The position numbers and the translations under genes were made by a program. 64,000 nucleotides of DNA. Source: Neckera pumila. Its lineage: Eukaryota; Streptophyta; Bryopsida; Hypnales; Neckeraceae. The DNA is taken from positions 10,492,520 to 10,556,519 of the forward strand of contig OZ018409.1 in the NCBI GenBank assembly GCA_963969595.1. Reading direction: 5' to 3'. Positions 20,300 to 32,900 of this stretch are shown here, piece by piece (positions within the stretch are counted from its first letter, which is position 1; every line of letters begins with the position of its first letter). The notes under the pieces are model-generated. The model was given only the letters and a program-made list of their open reading frames with translations. It was not told the DNA's origin and ran no database searches.

Positions 20300-23200
20300 G
20301 TATGCTTTGCTTTTTTATTTTATGGAACATTTTATTTAAAATTCATGAGTGCTATAGTCCAAAGTTATGAAAAAGAAATTATTGGAGAATGAAAATGTGT
20401 GTGAGTATTATATTTATAGCCCATTTTAATAGTGCTCCATGCATATTATCTTCATGAATTTTATTAATTTCATAAACGATATTGTTAACCTTGATTTTAG
20501 TGGAAGAATATAATAAAGGTTGTTGCAAATGAATTGTTTTAGTTAAAGAATGTGTGAGTTTATAATTTTATTATGATAATGGTCTTTGCTTTGACTTTTG
20601 TGGATAATCCAAAGTTGTTGAGAATTTAATAGTTGTGCTTTCAATCAAGTTGGATAATGTGTGTGATGATTAAATTTATTTTGTGATCCTCTAAACAAGT
20701 GGTATGTTGATGTTGTGAGTAATGTACAATTGTTAGTATATTTCACTAGTGATTTGCAGGCATTTGACTACTTGGGCATCCAAAACCTATTGAGGTTGGT
20801 TAAAAATGCTATTTCAGTGATGATCATTAGAAGCATGAATTTTGTAGAGATTCAATGAACCTTCAAAATCATTCACATATATACTACATAGGTGAAAGAA
20901 GATTATAGATGACAAAAGAGCATCAAATTTCTTGCAAGTGTTACAATGAGAGATTGATGCAGCTTGTCATGTGATTGATTTTGAGCTTTTAAAAAAAATG
21001 GTTTTATAACAACATCTTTTACATACTTAAATGTAAGCATAGTCTAGATTTGAAACTTTATACAAATGGAGTGCTTTATTGCATTGCGTTAAACAAAACA
21101 AATTTATTATTTTCATGGATAACAATTGACAATATCTTTATGGTAGACTTTACTTTTTCAAGGTTGTTGTATTTTTATGTTCATACTATTTTAGATTATT
21201 TTAGAATTTTTATAGTTCAATATATTGATATTCTAATAAAGCCTTGGATTATTTTTTATGGGCTTTCAAACATTTATTTTATTTATTATGTCATTAAAGT
21301 TCAAAATTCCCATTGTATGTTTAAGCGGGTTGCAGCAAAAATGTAATTGTTTTTATTTGCTAGATATTCTTTTTTTTATTGCTTTAACCGCGTAGTGTTG
21401 CTTATCTTTGCCACTCAAGTGTATGGCATTTGCTGACTTAGGCCCCTTTTCTTCTACTGATATCAATGTTTTTCTGAAAAAATTTGCAACAATTTTTTCT
21501 TTGAATATTTGAAGCGGGTAGGCATGTACTACAAGCCTTCTATCCCATGCATCTCTATCTAGAAAAAATTTGTTAAGTAAATATAGATTTTACAATAACT
21601 ATGAGGATGCAAACTTAAATACAAATTATTTTCAACATTAATTTGGGGGGATATATATATTCTTAACACTTTTAAAATTCATGGCTTATACAAACAATGT
21701 CAAAAGAATATATTAAAAAAAAACTAGAATCCCCTTTTTACACTCAACAAGATCCAACAAAAAAAATTTGAGAAAAATTTAGGAGAGTATTAATAGAACC
21801 ATGTTCTATATTAATGTTTTTAGAGACAATTATAGGTGTAGACTTTTAATGTAGAGGCTCCACTAACTCTTAAACAAGAAGCCAGGGTCCTTGTTTCAAA
21901 TAAATCTTTGACAAAAAGTGGCTTTTGAATTTTTTTGGAATGCTTCAACCTACTAATTCACATTTGTAGTGAACAACATTTGCCAAAAATTGCATTTAGA
22001 TTGCAAAATGAAAGCTTTGTCTATTAGTCAATTTTACATCCTTTGACTGCACAGACCTTAGGTAAGGTGCAAAACCCATGCCCCACTTCAAAGAGATTTT
22101 TTATTCTCCCTTAGATTGCCTTGTTTAAAGATTCATTTTTTGGGACAATAAAGTCTCCATTAGTAATGCACGCGAACTTTTGCTTGTGGTACGTAAGTGT
22201 GAAAACCCTAATTCTATTGACATCTAATTTTGTACAATACTTTCTTTCTACTTAACATCTAATTTTAGGTGGTATAAATTTCTAGATTGTTTTAGGAAAA
22301 ATTCACATGTATAGTAAATGAAAATTGTCTCATATTGTTTGGTGAATGGGAGCATTATCTTTACATAAGTTCATCCATATTCAACACTAATAGCAAGTGA
22401 ACATACTTATTATTATAAAATATAAATGATTTTCATTGAATATCATCAACAAGTGAAAGAGGATTCCAATGCACTTTAGCATGCATTATTTGGACACCAT
22501 CCAAATAAGTCAAAAAAATTTAAATTATTGTTTGCAAGTGTACTAAAGAACAACATTAGAGTCTCTTAAGTTTTTATGCTCTGACTGTTTGTAACTTGGA
22601 TCTTTAATATACAAGTTTCAATGTGACTTTTTGATCCAAATGCATGAGTTACATTCTATGAACTAGTAATGATTATGGATATACATACCTACAACTTTAT
22701 GAATGCCTCTACATTGAATACTTTGATTAGGTTGCCCTTCTAATTAGATCATCCAATATAACAAATTATGCTAAGTTAGATGCAAAAATCTACAACTTAG
22801 GTATTATAGAAGAAAGAATCAGAAGTGTTTTATTCATCATCCTATTGATTATGTAAATTAGTCTAACATATTGAAATAATAGTGTTGAACAATCTAATGA
22901 GAGTATGTCTATAATTTGCTTACGTTCTAAATGCATCTTCTAACACAGTAGTATATTTTAGAGTTTTGAATGTACCAATAGTAAATATCAAGCCATATAT
23001 CATTTCAACTTCAAAAATTCATAACTAATTCTAAAAAGGACCAAAAATATGAAACAACTTAGGTTAGATGCGAGTTTTATCTTACAAATTTTCTTGGAAA
23101 AAAATACAAATTCAAGGATTAGTTGGTAAAAGATTGCTTTCCAAAAATGTGATCAACTAGTAAATGGTCACTACATGGACCATCTAAGGTAGTAGCACCT

Positions 23201-23340
23201 TAAATTGCCAAATCTCCCATTTAAAACTTGATTAGATTATCAAAGTGAATATTTAATTTATTCATGCATAACTCATTGTTGCTTTAACTCTAAAAGTCTC
23301 AAAATCCTCAGCCTTTGGAATACACTTGGGATTTCAAATA
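20300..23340. other. Long AT-rich gene-free stretch
   Basis: No gene, RNA gene or clear transposon end was found. A 98-codon plus frame at 21050-21346 is rich in Ile, Phe and Tyr, as expected from AT-rich chance frames. Confidence 0.45.
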
Positions 23341-23349
23341 GGCTTCTAA

Positions 23350-23650
23350 ACTTGTTTGAACTCATTTTTTGACATAATTTTTGAAACTATTTTTTGAAGA
23401 TAGAAAAACATATTAGCTTTATAGGATATAAGTTTTAGTTCAATCTATGATTGGAAGCAAAAGTTATACCCCCTAAGCCCCCAAAGTAGTTTGCCGGGCA
23501 AACATAGAGGAACCTAAAAGCTTGAAATAAAAGACCTAAAAAATTTCTTTCTTATAGATTATATTTATATCTACAAGGGAAGTTTTGATTTATTCCATTT
23601 GAATTGATGTAAAAGTTATGAAGCCTCTTTTTTTGCAAGAAATCATTGCA
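23350..23650. repeat. Degenerate copy of the TTAA-element interior
   Basis: GATAGAAAAACATATTAG, AAGCAAAAGTTATACCCCC, CTTATAGATTATATT and TTTTGATTTATTCCATTTG occur in the same order and spacing as the interior of the elements at 11333-12248 and 51450-51730. Termini are not recognisable. Confidence 0.5.
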
Positions 23651-24074
23651 TCTAAGAATGGAGCGGTATTAAATCTATATCGACACATTAAAATTATTTG
23701 TGCATTCACACCATGTTACTGAGCCTGTTCCTTAACATTGCCGAACCTACTTTTTGCATAGTATTTGAATAGTATTTCTTGAATGCCACAAAATATGGCA
23801 GGGTTTGACCATTTGAAGATTTTAGCTATAAAATCTAACCTTTTCCAAATTTGAAAGAGGAAGTGGCGTTGCTATCTAAAGTTGTAGTTCCCCCATCTTT
23901 TGCTTTCTTGCGTGATTCTAGCTTGATCCTGCTTGATGTTCTTGCAACGATTCTTGTGCCGTTTGCTTTTTTCTTACCACGATCCTTGGAAGCATGATTG
24001 CAAACAGGCCAAACCAGGCCAAACGAGCATTTGGTCCTTTCAATGTCCTATTTCAATCCTTGAGAGTGTAATCC

Positions 24075-24330
24075 ATGGCAAATTCAGCTGCAGCAAAGGA
24101 TCCTCAAACCATGAGAGGACTTGATCTTGCGGATCCTCAGGACTTGATCATGTGGTTCCCCAAACCACTTGAATTGCAAGCATCCTCCTCTGCTTGCGGT
24201 TCCCTCTTCATCAAAGTTAATCTCCCCCTGCACAAAATTCATGTCGTTACAAAACAAACAAAGCAACCACGCAGGAATGGAAAACACATTAAGATTTGCA
24301 ACTGAAAGCCATGAACAAGTACATTCCAAT
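24075..24330 (-). other. Possible exon remnant, unrecognised
   Basis: The minus-strand frame reads GEINFDEEGTASRGGC, LQFKWFGEPHDQVLRI and is preceded by an acceptor-like TTTTGTGCAG. The composition looks more coding-like than its neighbours, but no family is recognised and no flanking exons were found. Confidence 0.2.
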
Positions 24331-24580
24331 TGCTAACATGTAGACAGGCTACTCAATAACTGCTCAAGACCATATATTAGAAACTCTCAAAGCATAGCAG
24401 ACGCAAAATTTTCTGCTAGAAATGATCATGTAGATGTAGAAGTTATACTAAAGGAAATAACATCTTACCTCATGAGAGGCTGGAAGGCTCTAGAAGTCCT
24501 TGAGTCCGTAAATCCGGCAAGGTCATAGCCAAAGTTTGCACATCACAAATGTCGTTAAATATCTACCATACTAGTACAAT

Positions 24581-24977
24581 AGGGGTAGTCACAGCAGATT
24601 CAGAGCCGCAGTGAACAATGAATATTCATGCCGTGGGGCATAGGGTTGGCTTCCTTTGGCCGGAATATTCTTAGCGTGCTATTGTTTGTTCACCCTCAAC
24701 ATCTACCTCCGGAGATGAAGGTTGAGGGTGAACAATCAATAGCACGCTAAGAATATTCCTTTGCTTCTTCTTTATTGGCTCCGGAAGTCCTGCCAATTAC
24801 CTCCGTCCAACCGGTGAGTGATTCCATTATCCATTATTCATTGTTCTCACCGGTCGACAAAGAGGGTGGTCACGGCATGTTCAAAAAATGTGGCTTCTCA
24901 TTGGTTCTACCAAACGCTCTACATTATTGAATCTCCTGATTGTTCACTGCGGTTCTGAAGCTGCTGTGACTACCCCT
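24581..24977. mobile_element. Nested foldback MITE with long central hairpin
   Basis: Terminal repeats AGGGGTAGTCACAGCAG (left) and, in reverse from 24977, AGGGGTAGTCACAGCAG, continuing with TTCAG-GCCGCAGTGAACA on both arms. The sequence is flanked by AAT on both sides (24578-24580, 24978-24980); a TA duplication is an equivalent reading. Inside lies a hairpin of two 39-nt arms (24662-24700 and 24721-24759) with one mismatch and a 20-nt loop, followed by a smaller ACCGGTGAG/CTCACCGGT stem near 24810-24856. No coding capacity. Confidence 0.75.
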
Positions 24978-25827
24978 AATGAAGTTGCAAAGCATCTCTA
25001 CAAATCACTACTAAATAGTGATCACTTAGGGCAACGACCGCATGTAAAACCAACATCGTTAAGCAAGAAACATAGTAAAACTACATAGCAGCACCAATCA
25101 TGGCAGATTGAACCAAGACAATCCAACTCTCTCGGGATGAGAATGGTTGAGAAATGCCACAAAAAACTAGTTTTCTAATGTCATTTGTTCATTATGGAAA
25201 AATCCAATTGCACCGTAGCTATGCACTGCAGTAATCGCCATGATGCTCATTCCGACTGCAACATCAAATCACAAAGACTCTAAAAAATTACAACACTTTA
25301 TGAACAATAGCAGCCATGGCCACCTGCAAGAAATGAATTGGAACACTCTCGAGCGGTCGCTTCTCCAATCACCAAGCATCGCTCGATCCATGTGAAGTCT
25401 TAATTTTCTCCAGCGCCTACAAGGGAAGCATGTCACGCAGTTGAAAGTAACATAAAAGAATTGACGAGCAGGTAACTAAGGTAGGAGCACCCATTTCCCT
25501 CCACGTCCCAGAAGCCATTCCCTGCAATAGCACCCCAATCCGCTCATCAGCTACAGTGATTAGGTGGTTTCATGGCAATTGCGGACTGGTGCATGTGGGA
25601 GTAGATACTGTTCAGAAATGGGGTCCTTGAGAATGGGCAATGGGTGCTTTTAGTCTTTGCACTTTGACCAAGCTTTTTGAATGTATTATTAAAATTCAAG
25701 ATTTTTTTTTTGGCATCTCTTACTTTCTCATTTGCTTTCCATTCTATCCATTTATTTTTCACATTGGCTTCATGGTTTGCTCTGCATGGCTTAAACGGAT
25801 GGTTATGGATGCTCCCACCTTAATAAG

Positions 25828-26111
25828 CATTAGAGGAGTTTTGGCCTCCTAAAAGACTGTGAGTTCCCAGACTGTGGGAACTCTATTGGAATGCTGAAAC
25901 GCTGCCAAATGGCCAGGCTGACGTGGCCAAGCGACTGCCACGTCATTTTTGAAAAAATAAAAATAATTTTTTTTTGGTTAAAATGATATTTTGGTAAAAA
26001 AAATTTTGAAAAAAAAAAAATCTGACACACCCGTACCGTTGTTCTTTAAATCTGGGCAGACTGGGGAACGGGCCTAAAACAGTCTTCTAAGGCCCCGAAA
26101 CTCCTCTAATG
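25828..26111. mobile_element. MITE with CATTAGAGGAGTTT termini and internal hairpins
   Basis: Both ends start CATTAGAGGAGTTT and continue GGCCT...AGACTGT. Immediately inside the left end is a perfect hairpin GAGTTCCCA-gactg-TGGGAACTC (25861-25883), and at 25919-25945 another, TGACGTGGC/GCCACGTCA. The centre is poly-A/T. The architecture (CATTAGRG ends, terminal hairpins, A/T core) matches the element at 18471-18795. Confidence 0.75.
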
Positions 26112-26902
26112 GATAGCAATGGTGGTTATGCTTTTACTCAAGCAATGGAATTAAAAACTAATCCAAACCTTAAAACTAGGAAAGAAGCCACGAGCAGCTC
26201 AAGCAAAGGAATGCAAAACTAAGCTAAGCTAAACCTTGCATTTAAGAAAGAGCCACAACCAATAAAACCAAAGGAGCCCCAAACCCTAAACCACAAAGGA
26301 AGAACAGTTAGCTTAGTGTCAGTTAGTTTGTAATGTGAAACCCAAGTAGAATTATAATTTTCCGTTAAAAATCAGAATTTCTGTGAATTTTTGAAGTGGA
26401 CTGCCCTCAAATTACACAACCGTCCACGAGTGGAGTTATAAACGTCCTATCAACATCTCATAACCACCCATCCATGTATATATTAGCACTTCAGTACTAC
26501 TGATTAATGAAAGATTGACACATTATCCTTTGTGACATTAATGTTTTGATTTTGTCAAAAAAGAGAATGGACTTAGATGGGTTTGGTGGCGGAATTGGGA
26601 CCAAAAATACCCTAACGGTTTTAGGCTGGATTACCTTATATTGTGAGTTTTTGAGTTCTCTACCGAAATACCGACAGGATAGTATTGAGAAAAGGGCCTT
26701 GGCGTGCACGACCTTGGCTTTACAGATTTGCACTGTCGGTGTTTGGCAGATTCTTCAACAGCTTTTAGGATTTTAGAGTTCCATGAGGAGGAGGAGGCCG
26801 CATGCGAGGTGCTGAATTTGAGATTTTGTTCTTCGGATATATCGACACTTGGTGGTGTTATTGCAATTGCTTGAGGAATTTGATACTTGGTGTGCGTTCA
26901 AG
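26112..26902 (+). promoter_or_regulatory. Intergenic and presumed promoter/5' UTR of the D-Ala--D-Ala ligase gene
   Basis: No gene is seen. The last few hundred bases before 26903 become GC-richer and contain no in-frame upstream Met for the ligase, so they are probably promoter and 5' leader. No specific element can be assigned. Confidence 0.35.
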
Positions 26903-29900
26903 ATGTTGCGTTTGTCGACCCCGAGTGCAATCCCGAGTGCAATCTTCCATGGCGTTGGTCACTCCAGCGGTAGCTCCCGAAACGGTAGCGCTTCATATCG
27001 CCACTATTTCAGAAATGGTGATAGGCGGAATCATCTGTGGAACAAAGGGTCGCTCTACCTTGGCGAAGTCTGTGCCCAGAGTTGCAAATTTGGTGTACCT
27101 GCAGCATGCAAGACGAGAAAGACGAGGGTTGCCGTCACGAGGAGGTAAGCATGCTTGGGAACAATGGGATCCACCTTTTCCTCTTTTGATCTCACCAATT
27201 TGTTGAGCTCCCTGCCCTATTGTCCTGCTTGCCAATTTTGTGAGGGTTAACAGTTTAGCAATGACTAGTGTGGAAGGATTTTGATTTAGGGTTTAATCTA
27301 GCTCTGTGCATCACTAGTGCGACGGGATTTTAGCTCGTACACTACCAAGTGTCTCAAATGCTTTTATAAGCGTTGAGTTGGTCATATGGAAACTTTCTTT
27401 CGTTCTAATTTCTTTTATTTTGCACCAACACTTGCAATGCTCTTCACTGATTTTGGTGTATCAGATTTAGCTCTATCTGAAATTCTATTTTTTCACGAGG
27501 TGATCGATCGAATTGGTCATTTTGGAACCTTGCATCGTTGGTCATTTAGTTAAGCTACTGACTGCATGTGGATGACAGTGGTGTGAAGGAGCTCCATTCT
27601 GAAGTAAAGAAGGTGCAAGAAGAGGGCAAAAATTCAGTACGAAAGGATGAATCAAGGTCTGGGACCCTCCGAGTGGCTCTTATCTGTGGTGGTCCTTCAG
27701 CAGAGCGTGGAATATCGCTGAATTCCGCGCGCTCTGTGCTTGATCATTTAGAGGTAAGTTAGAGGATGCAATTTGCGTCCAACTTCAAGTATTATAACCA
27801 GTATTTCTAGGCGTTTGTTTTCATCGGGAGATCACTATAGAGCTCACTGGGGAGGTCACTTTGTGTACAAGAGCCAAATTTGTTGAGATTAAATTTTTAT
27901 CATGCTGAATGAATTACTTATGCAGCCATTCACGTTTGGGCTTGTAGATGGCTATTGAATGGATATTTTGCAACCCATTTCCATTCAAAGATGAGTGGCC
28001 ATAGACATTTAACCAAGTCATGCTTACACCACTTGCTAATTGAAGACCAATCAAGTGTAATGGAAGAGATGAATTGCTTTTGGTAACAGGGGACAGTATT
28101 GGAGACGGGATCAGGGCCTAGAATGTTTTAGTATCCTCTAGCTTATGAACTGCCGGGACCTTTTTTAATGCTGTTTTGAAATTTTGGCAGTTCTAACAAT
28201 TTTGATGACTGTGTCAGGCGGAGGATGTGTTGGTGAGTTGTTATTATGTGAACCAGAAGTTGGAGTTTTTTGGCATTGCGTCAGCGCAGGTGGGTTGCAC
28301 ATTCAAATCGCTAAACTGGGACCTTGGGGTTACGTATAATGGCCTCTGGGGGTCTGTTTTCTTATTTATTTCTTATTTCTTATTATTTTGTTGTGTTCAG
28401 TTGTGCTTCATATTTATTTTCTATTATTTCTATTATTTTTTATTAGCAGGAATCGTATCCGTAGAGATATTCTAGAGAGCCTAGCCGCGTTACAGTTGAT
28501 AGGGTTTACGTTAGAAACTCCCTTAAACGACGTTACAATTGGTAGGGTTTAATGTGGTTAGTTTTGCAGAATACCTCCGGAGAGGAGTTTTCTATTAGTG
28601 ACTGGTGCTTAGATGCATATTGACTGCCGCTCAATGTGAATGCTGTTGCAGATGTACTCCAACACGCCGTCAGATTTTGATTTCAAGATTGCTAGGTCAG
28701 TAGGACTGGAAAGAACTCACAACCAGGTGGTTTCTAGATGTTGTCATACAAAGCATGAGTACTAGGAGGGGCATGCTTTTAATGCCCCTTATCTCCTACT
28801 AATATCAGTAATAGAGTTTAACAGAATGTGGTCGTGTTGATTTGAGGTAGCACTGCGGAAAGCTTTCGTTCTCATACTGAGTTTCTTGAGCATCTTCAAG
28901 CCTCTTCAGACATCGTGTTCCCTGTGCTTCATGGCTTATTTGGTGAAGGCGGAGGTATTCAGGTGACCTTTCTGGAAATTTCAGTGGACATTTCAATTGA
29001 GTATGTTTGGCTACCGCCAAATGATACTATGACATGATACTTTGTCTTTCCGCCCTTCTTGTAAGTTTGGGGGTGAAGTGGCTAGACTAATCTGTGGTTA
29101 TTTTGTGCTCGACTGTAATGACCCCTCAGGCCCTTCTTGAAAGTGCTGGTCTTCCTTTTGTAGGAACGGGTGCTGCTGCGGCTCGACTTGCATTTGATAA
29201 AGTGAGCACTTTTCTTTGCTGTTTGGACTTTGTTCTTTTGGGATGGTCTCTAACTTCACACTTTCAAGTCCTATTGACTGGTCAGCTGACTGCAAGTTTG
29301 TTGCAGTATGATGCAGCTGTGGAGCTGGGAAAATTTGGGTTCGCTACGCTTCCCAGTTTTCTGGTTGAAGTATGTATCCCAACTCTGTTCAGAGTTCAAT
29401 GATTTAATCGTATGAGATGGTTCAGATCATCTAATGTCAATCATACCCAGTATATTGGTATCGCAAGTTCACCTGACCTGGCCATGGGTATGTATGAAAT
29501 TTTACGAGTCTAGGTTGAACTTGTAAATCTCTTTTCTCGGTACAGGTCGGGAAGGTAGACATCAGTGGATTAAGGGAGTGGTTTCAAGGCAACAACATCG
29601 ATACGCACACCGGACGTGTGGTGGTAAGTACCATTAATTGCATTCTGCCCGCTTCAATGTGAACTTTTGTAGTCAGTTCAGCAATTCTTTATGGCTCTAT
29701 CATCTGTACCATCAATTCATAACCAGATACGATATAAGAATTAAGCATTGAATTTTCGAGCATGAGATGTTTACTTGCATGGACATTGTAGACTTGAATC
29801 AATATCTGTAAGAGGCTTAGGGCCATTCCCGAGCTATACAAAATGCTGAGTGCATGGCTACATATGTTGTTACATAATGATACTTGATATTTTGTTCTGC

Positions 29901-32900
29901 TTGATGTTGTTGCTTGGAGAGTATCTACACGTACTGGCTTGGGCATTGTGGCAGGTTAAACCTGCGCGGTCAGGCTCCAGTGTGGGAGTTAGTGTTGCCG
30001 AGGGCCTGAATACTGCAGTGAAAAGGGCTGAAGCATTGTTTAGTGAGGTGATTTCTATGTCTTATTAGACCATCCACGATGACCAAAATAGAGATGTTTT
30101 GTTTGTGATCAAGCGGCAGAGAAATACTGTGTGTGAGATGCGGTTATTTCCAGTACTATTTTAGTTGGTCATCAACGCTGGTTGAATAATTAAACCAGGT
30201 TTCAAAATCATTGCATTCTATAATCTTCTATTTCTGTTTTTCTGGGTGCAGGGCATTGATGAAAGAGTTGTCATTGAGTTGTTTGCAGAGGGTGGCCAAG
30301 AGTTTACTGCCCTTGTATTGGACGTGGGATCTGGAAACGAGAGTTGTCCTGTGACTCTTGTACCAACTGAGGTTGTAATTGTAGTCCTGCTCTCGGATTA
30401 ACAGCGTTGTTCTCGTTTGTTACGTGTTGTTATCTCGGTTACTGCATATCATGTTGGTATATTGTTGTACTCACTATGCTCCATCTGCAAGCAGGTGGAA
30501 ATTTTTGGAGGAGATTCGAGTGATGGTGAGCAAGAAGTTGCAATCTTTAACTATCGTCGGAAGTATCTGCCTTCTCGACAGGTGCTATGCTTAATCAAAC
30601 TTCCGGTTTACAGCTTGAACATCAGAAATAGTTCAAGAGCGTGTTTTCTAGTGCTGAAATTACTGAAGTTTCTCCTGGTCTTCAAGTATTGTTCTTAAGA
30701 ACCTCTTGTTTTCTCGTTCAACAAAGTATGAGGGATGTTATCAAAAGTTGTCTGCCTCCTGTGTAAGGATTTAAGTATGCGTTACTGGTCTTTTGTAGGT
30801 CTCATACCACACTCCTCCACGGTTTTCAGAGGAGACTATCAACAAAATTCGCAATGGGGCAGCTGATTTGTTTCGAATACTTGGGCTTCGTGATGTTGCT
30901 CGGGTAGATGGGTGGTTATTACCTCAAGGGCAGCCTAGTGAGTCAAGTTCTGGAACCGTCGTCTTTTCTGATATAAATCTGGTGAGACACATTTTGTCCT
31001 GCGATCTTTCCTATGCGATAATTCAAGATTCTTTACTCAGTAAGTACAAAGGGGGAAAGGTTGTGATAGTTCTAAATTTTGAAGCGTGCAGATGAGTGGA
31101 ATGGAGCAAACTAGCATCCTGTTCATGCAAGCTGCACAGGTGAGTTGTTGAATCTTTGTGGATGTGTTGCTGTAACAATCATTGAACCTAGAAATTCACC
31201 TTGTGAATCTAATTTGCCATGTGGAGGAGCATCCTGAGTGTAGTTAAGTCCTCAAACTAAATATAGAAAGTACACTTTGGAAGCGATGGTCGATTTCAGT
31301 AACTTCCAAAACATATTTCTATAGTTCGAAAAACGAGGGTATGATTTCTTCTTTCTTTTGGTAGATTAACATTCCTTGAAGTTTCTCTATTTATTTATTA
31401 CAACTCTTATAGATATGGAAGCGGCTACTTTTGGCCATTTGGCACTTAGGGGATAATGCATTTATATCATCCCATATATTTTATTTATGCTTCGCAGATT
31501 GGTGTCTCGCATGCTGACATCCTTCGGTCTATACTTAGGCATGCATGCGCACGATATCCCACCATCCCACTTCCAAAGTCGATCAGACCTTCCACGAATT
31601 TATCAAACGCAAACTTAAAAGCAGAATTTGGAAAGGGAGGTTTACCTACAAGAAGGCAGAAAGTCTTTGTCATATTTGGAGGAGAATCATCTGAGCGGCA
31701 AGTTTCCCTTATAAGTGGGACTAATGTTTGGTTGAATTTACGAGGCTGCAGCGATGTACGATTCCAAACCCAGTTATTTTTTTATGTTCCATCTAGGATA
31801 TTTTCTCAATGATACAATTCTACGGCATGTGCCTTACATGTATTTGATGAATTTGCACCTCTGCCAATCGCGACAGCCTGCTCAGAGTTGATGTAGAATG
31901 TGTTTTTGGAGTTTTCTACTCTTGCTGGATTATTTTTTTCGTGTCATTATCCTCTTTTTATGTTACATTATAAAATTAATTCCATGTTGCAGCTTGATGT
32001 ATCACCGTTTCTTCTCGCTCCAGTTGACTCCAATGACACCGTAATGGAAGCTGAAAGAATAGGAGACAAGACAGTCTGGGCTTTACCGTAAGCTATCACG
32101 ACATTTTGCTTGAAACTGATATTATGATTCAATTGGCTCTCTAGCTGGTTGAGGATACCCTTGAACGCAATACAGCGTGTCTGGTTAGGAGGCTAGTGTA
32201 CTTATTGAGACTGGGATCGTGTTGCAGATACGCAGAAGTCTTGAAACATACAGTCGAGGAAGTCGTGGAAGGGTGCATTGAACATTTGGAGTCCTCGACA
32301 GTCGCGAAGGTGTCCTATTTGAGGGACCAGGTATTGTCTGAGCTGCAAGGACAAGTGAAAGCCAGTTTGCTGTCGGATGAAGGCTTTATGGAAATACCAA
32401 GGAAGCTTACGCTGGAGATGTTCATCGAAGAAGCCAGGCTGGACGATGCGGTCGTGTTTATTGCAGGTAAACTCTTTTACACTGGACGGAGAATTCACGG
32501 ATTTGAAGATCGAGGGTATTGGTAACATATTGATATGTTTAAAATACATTGAAAGATTTGTTGTTGGTATTATTTGACGCTATTGAGGAGACGCTTGACG
32601 CTATTGACGCTATTGGCCCAGCACTGATCTGTAGAGTCTAGAACTTATGTGGAACTATTCCTGGAAAGATACTACTGATGACAATTGCAACTGTACCACC
32701 TTTTTATTTTCCTTTTTTTAATGGGCAGAGAGGAACTTCAATCTTTCGAGTCTAGCTTTGATATTTTGTATCAGATCTCTGCTGGTGGTGTTGGTCCCAT
32801 GTAGAAGTTTTTGCCATCGTACAGCCGTTTGAGTATCAGAGCTGTTAAGGTGCATCCTTGTCTGAGAAAGACCTCAAGTGTCATCTTATCGTCCTTGTCC

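Noticed and set aside
21050..21346. 98-codon hydrophobic frame
   Set aside because: Composition (Ile, Phe, Tyr, Leu) is what AT-rich random sequence gives; no motif.
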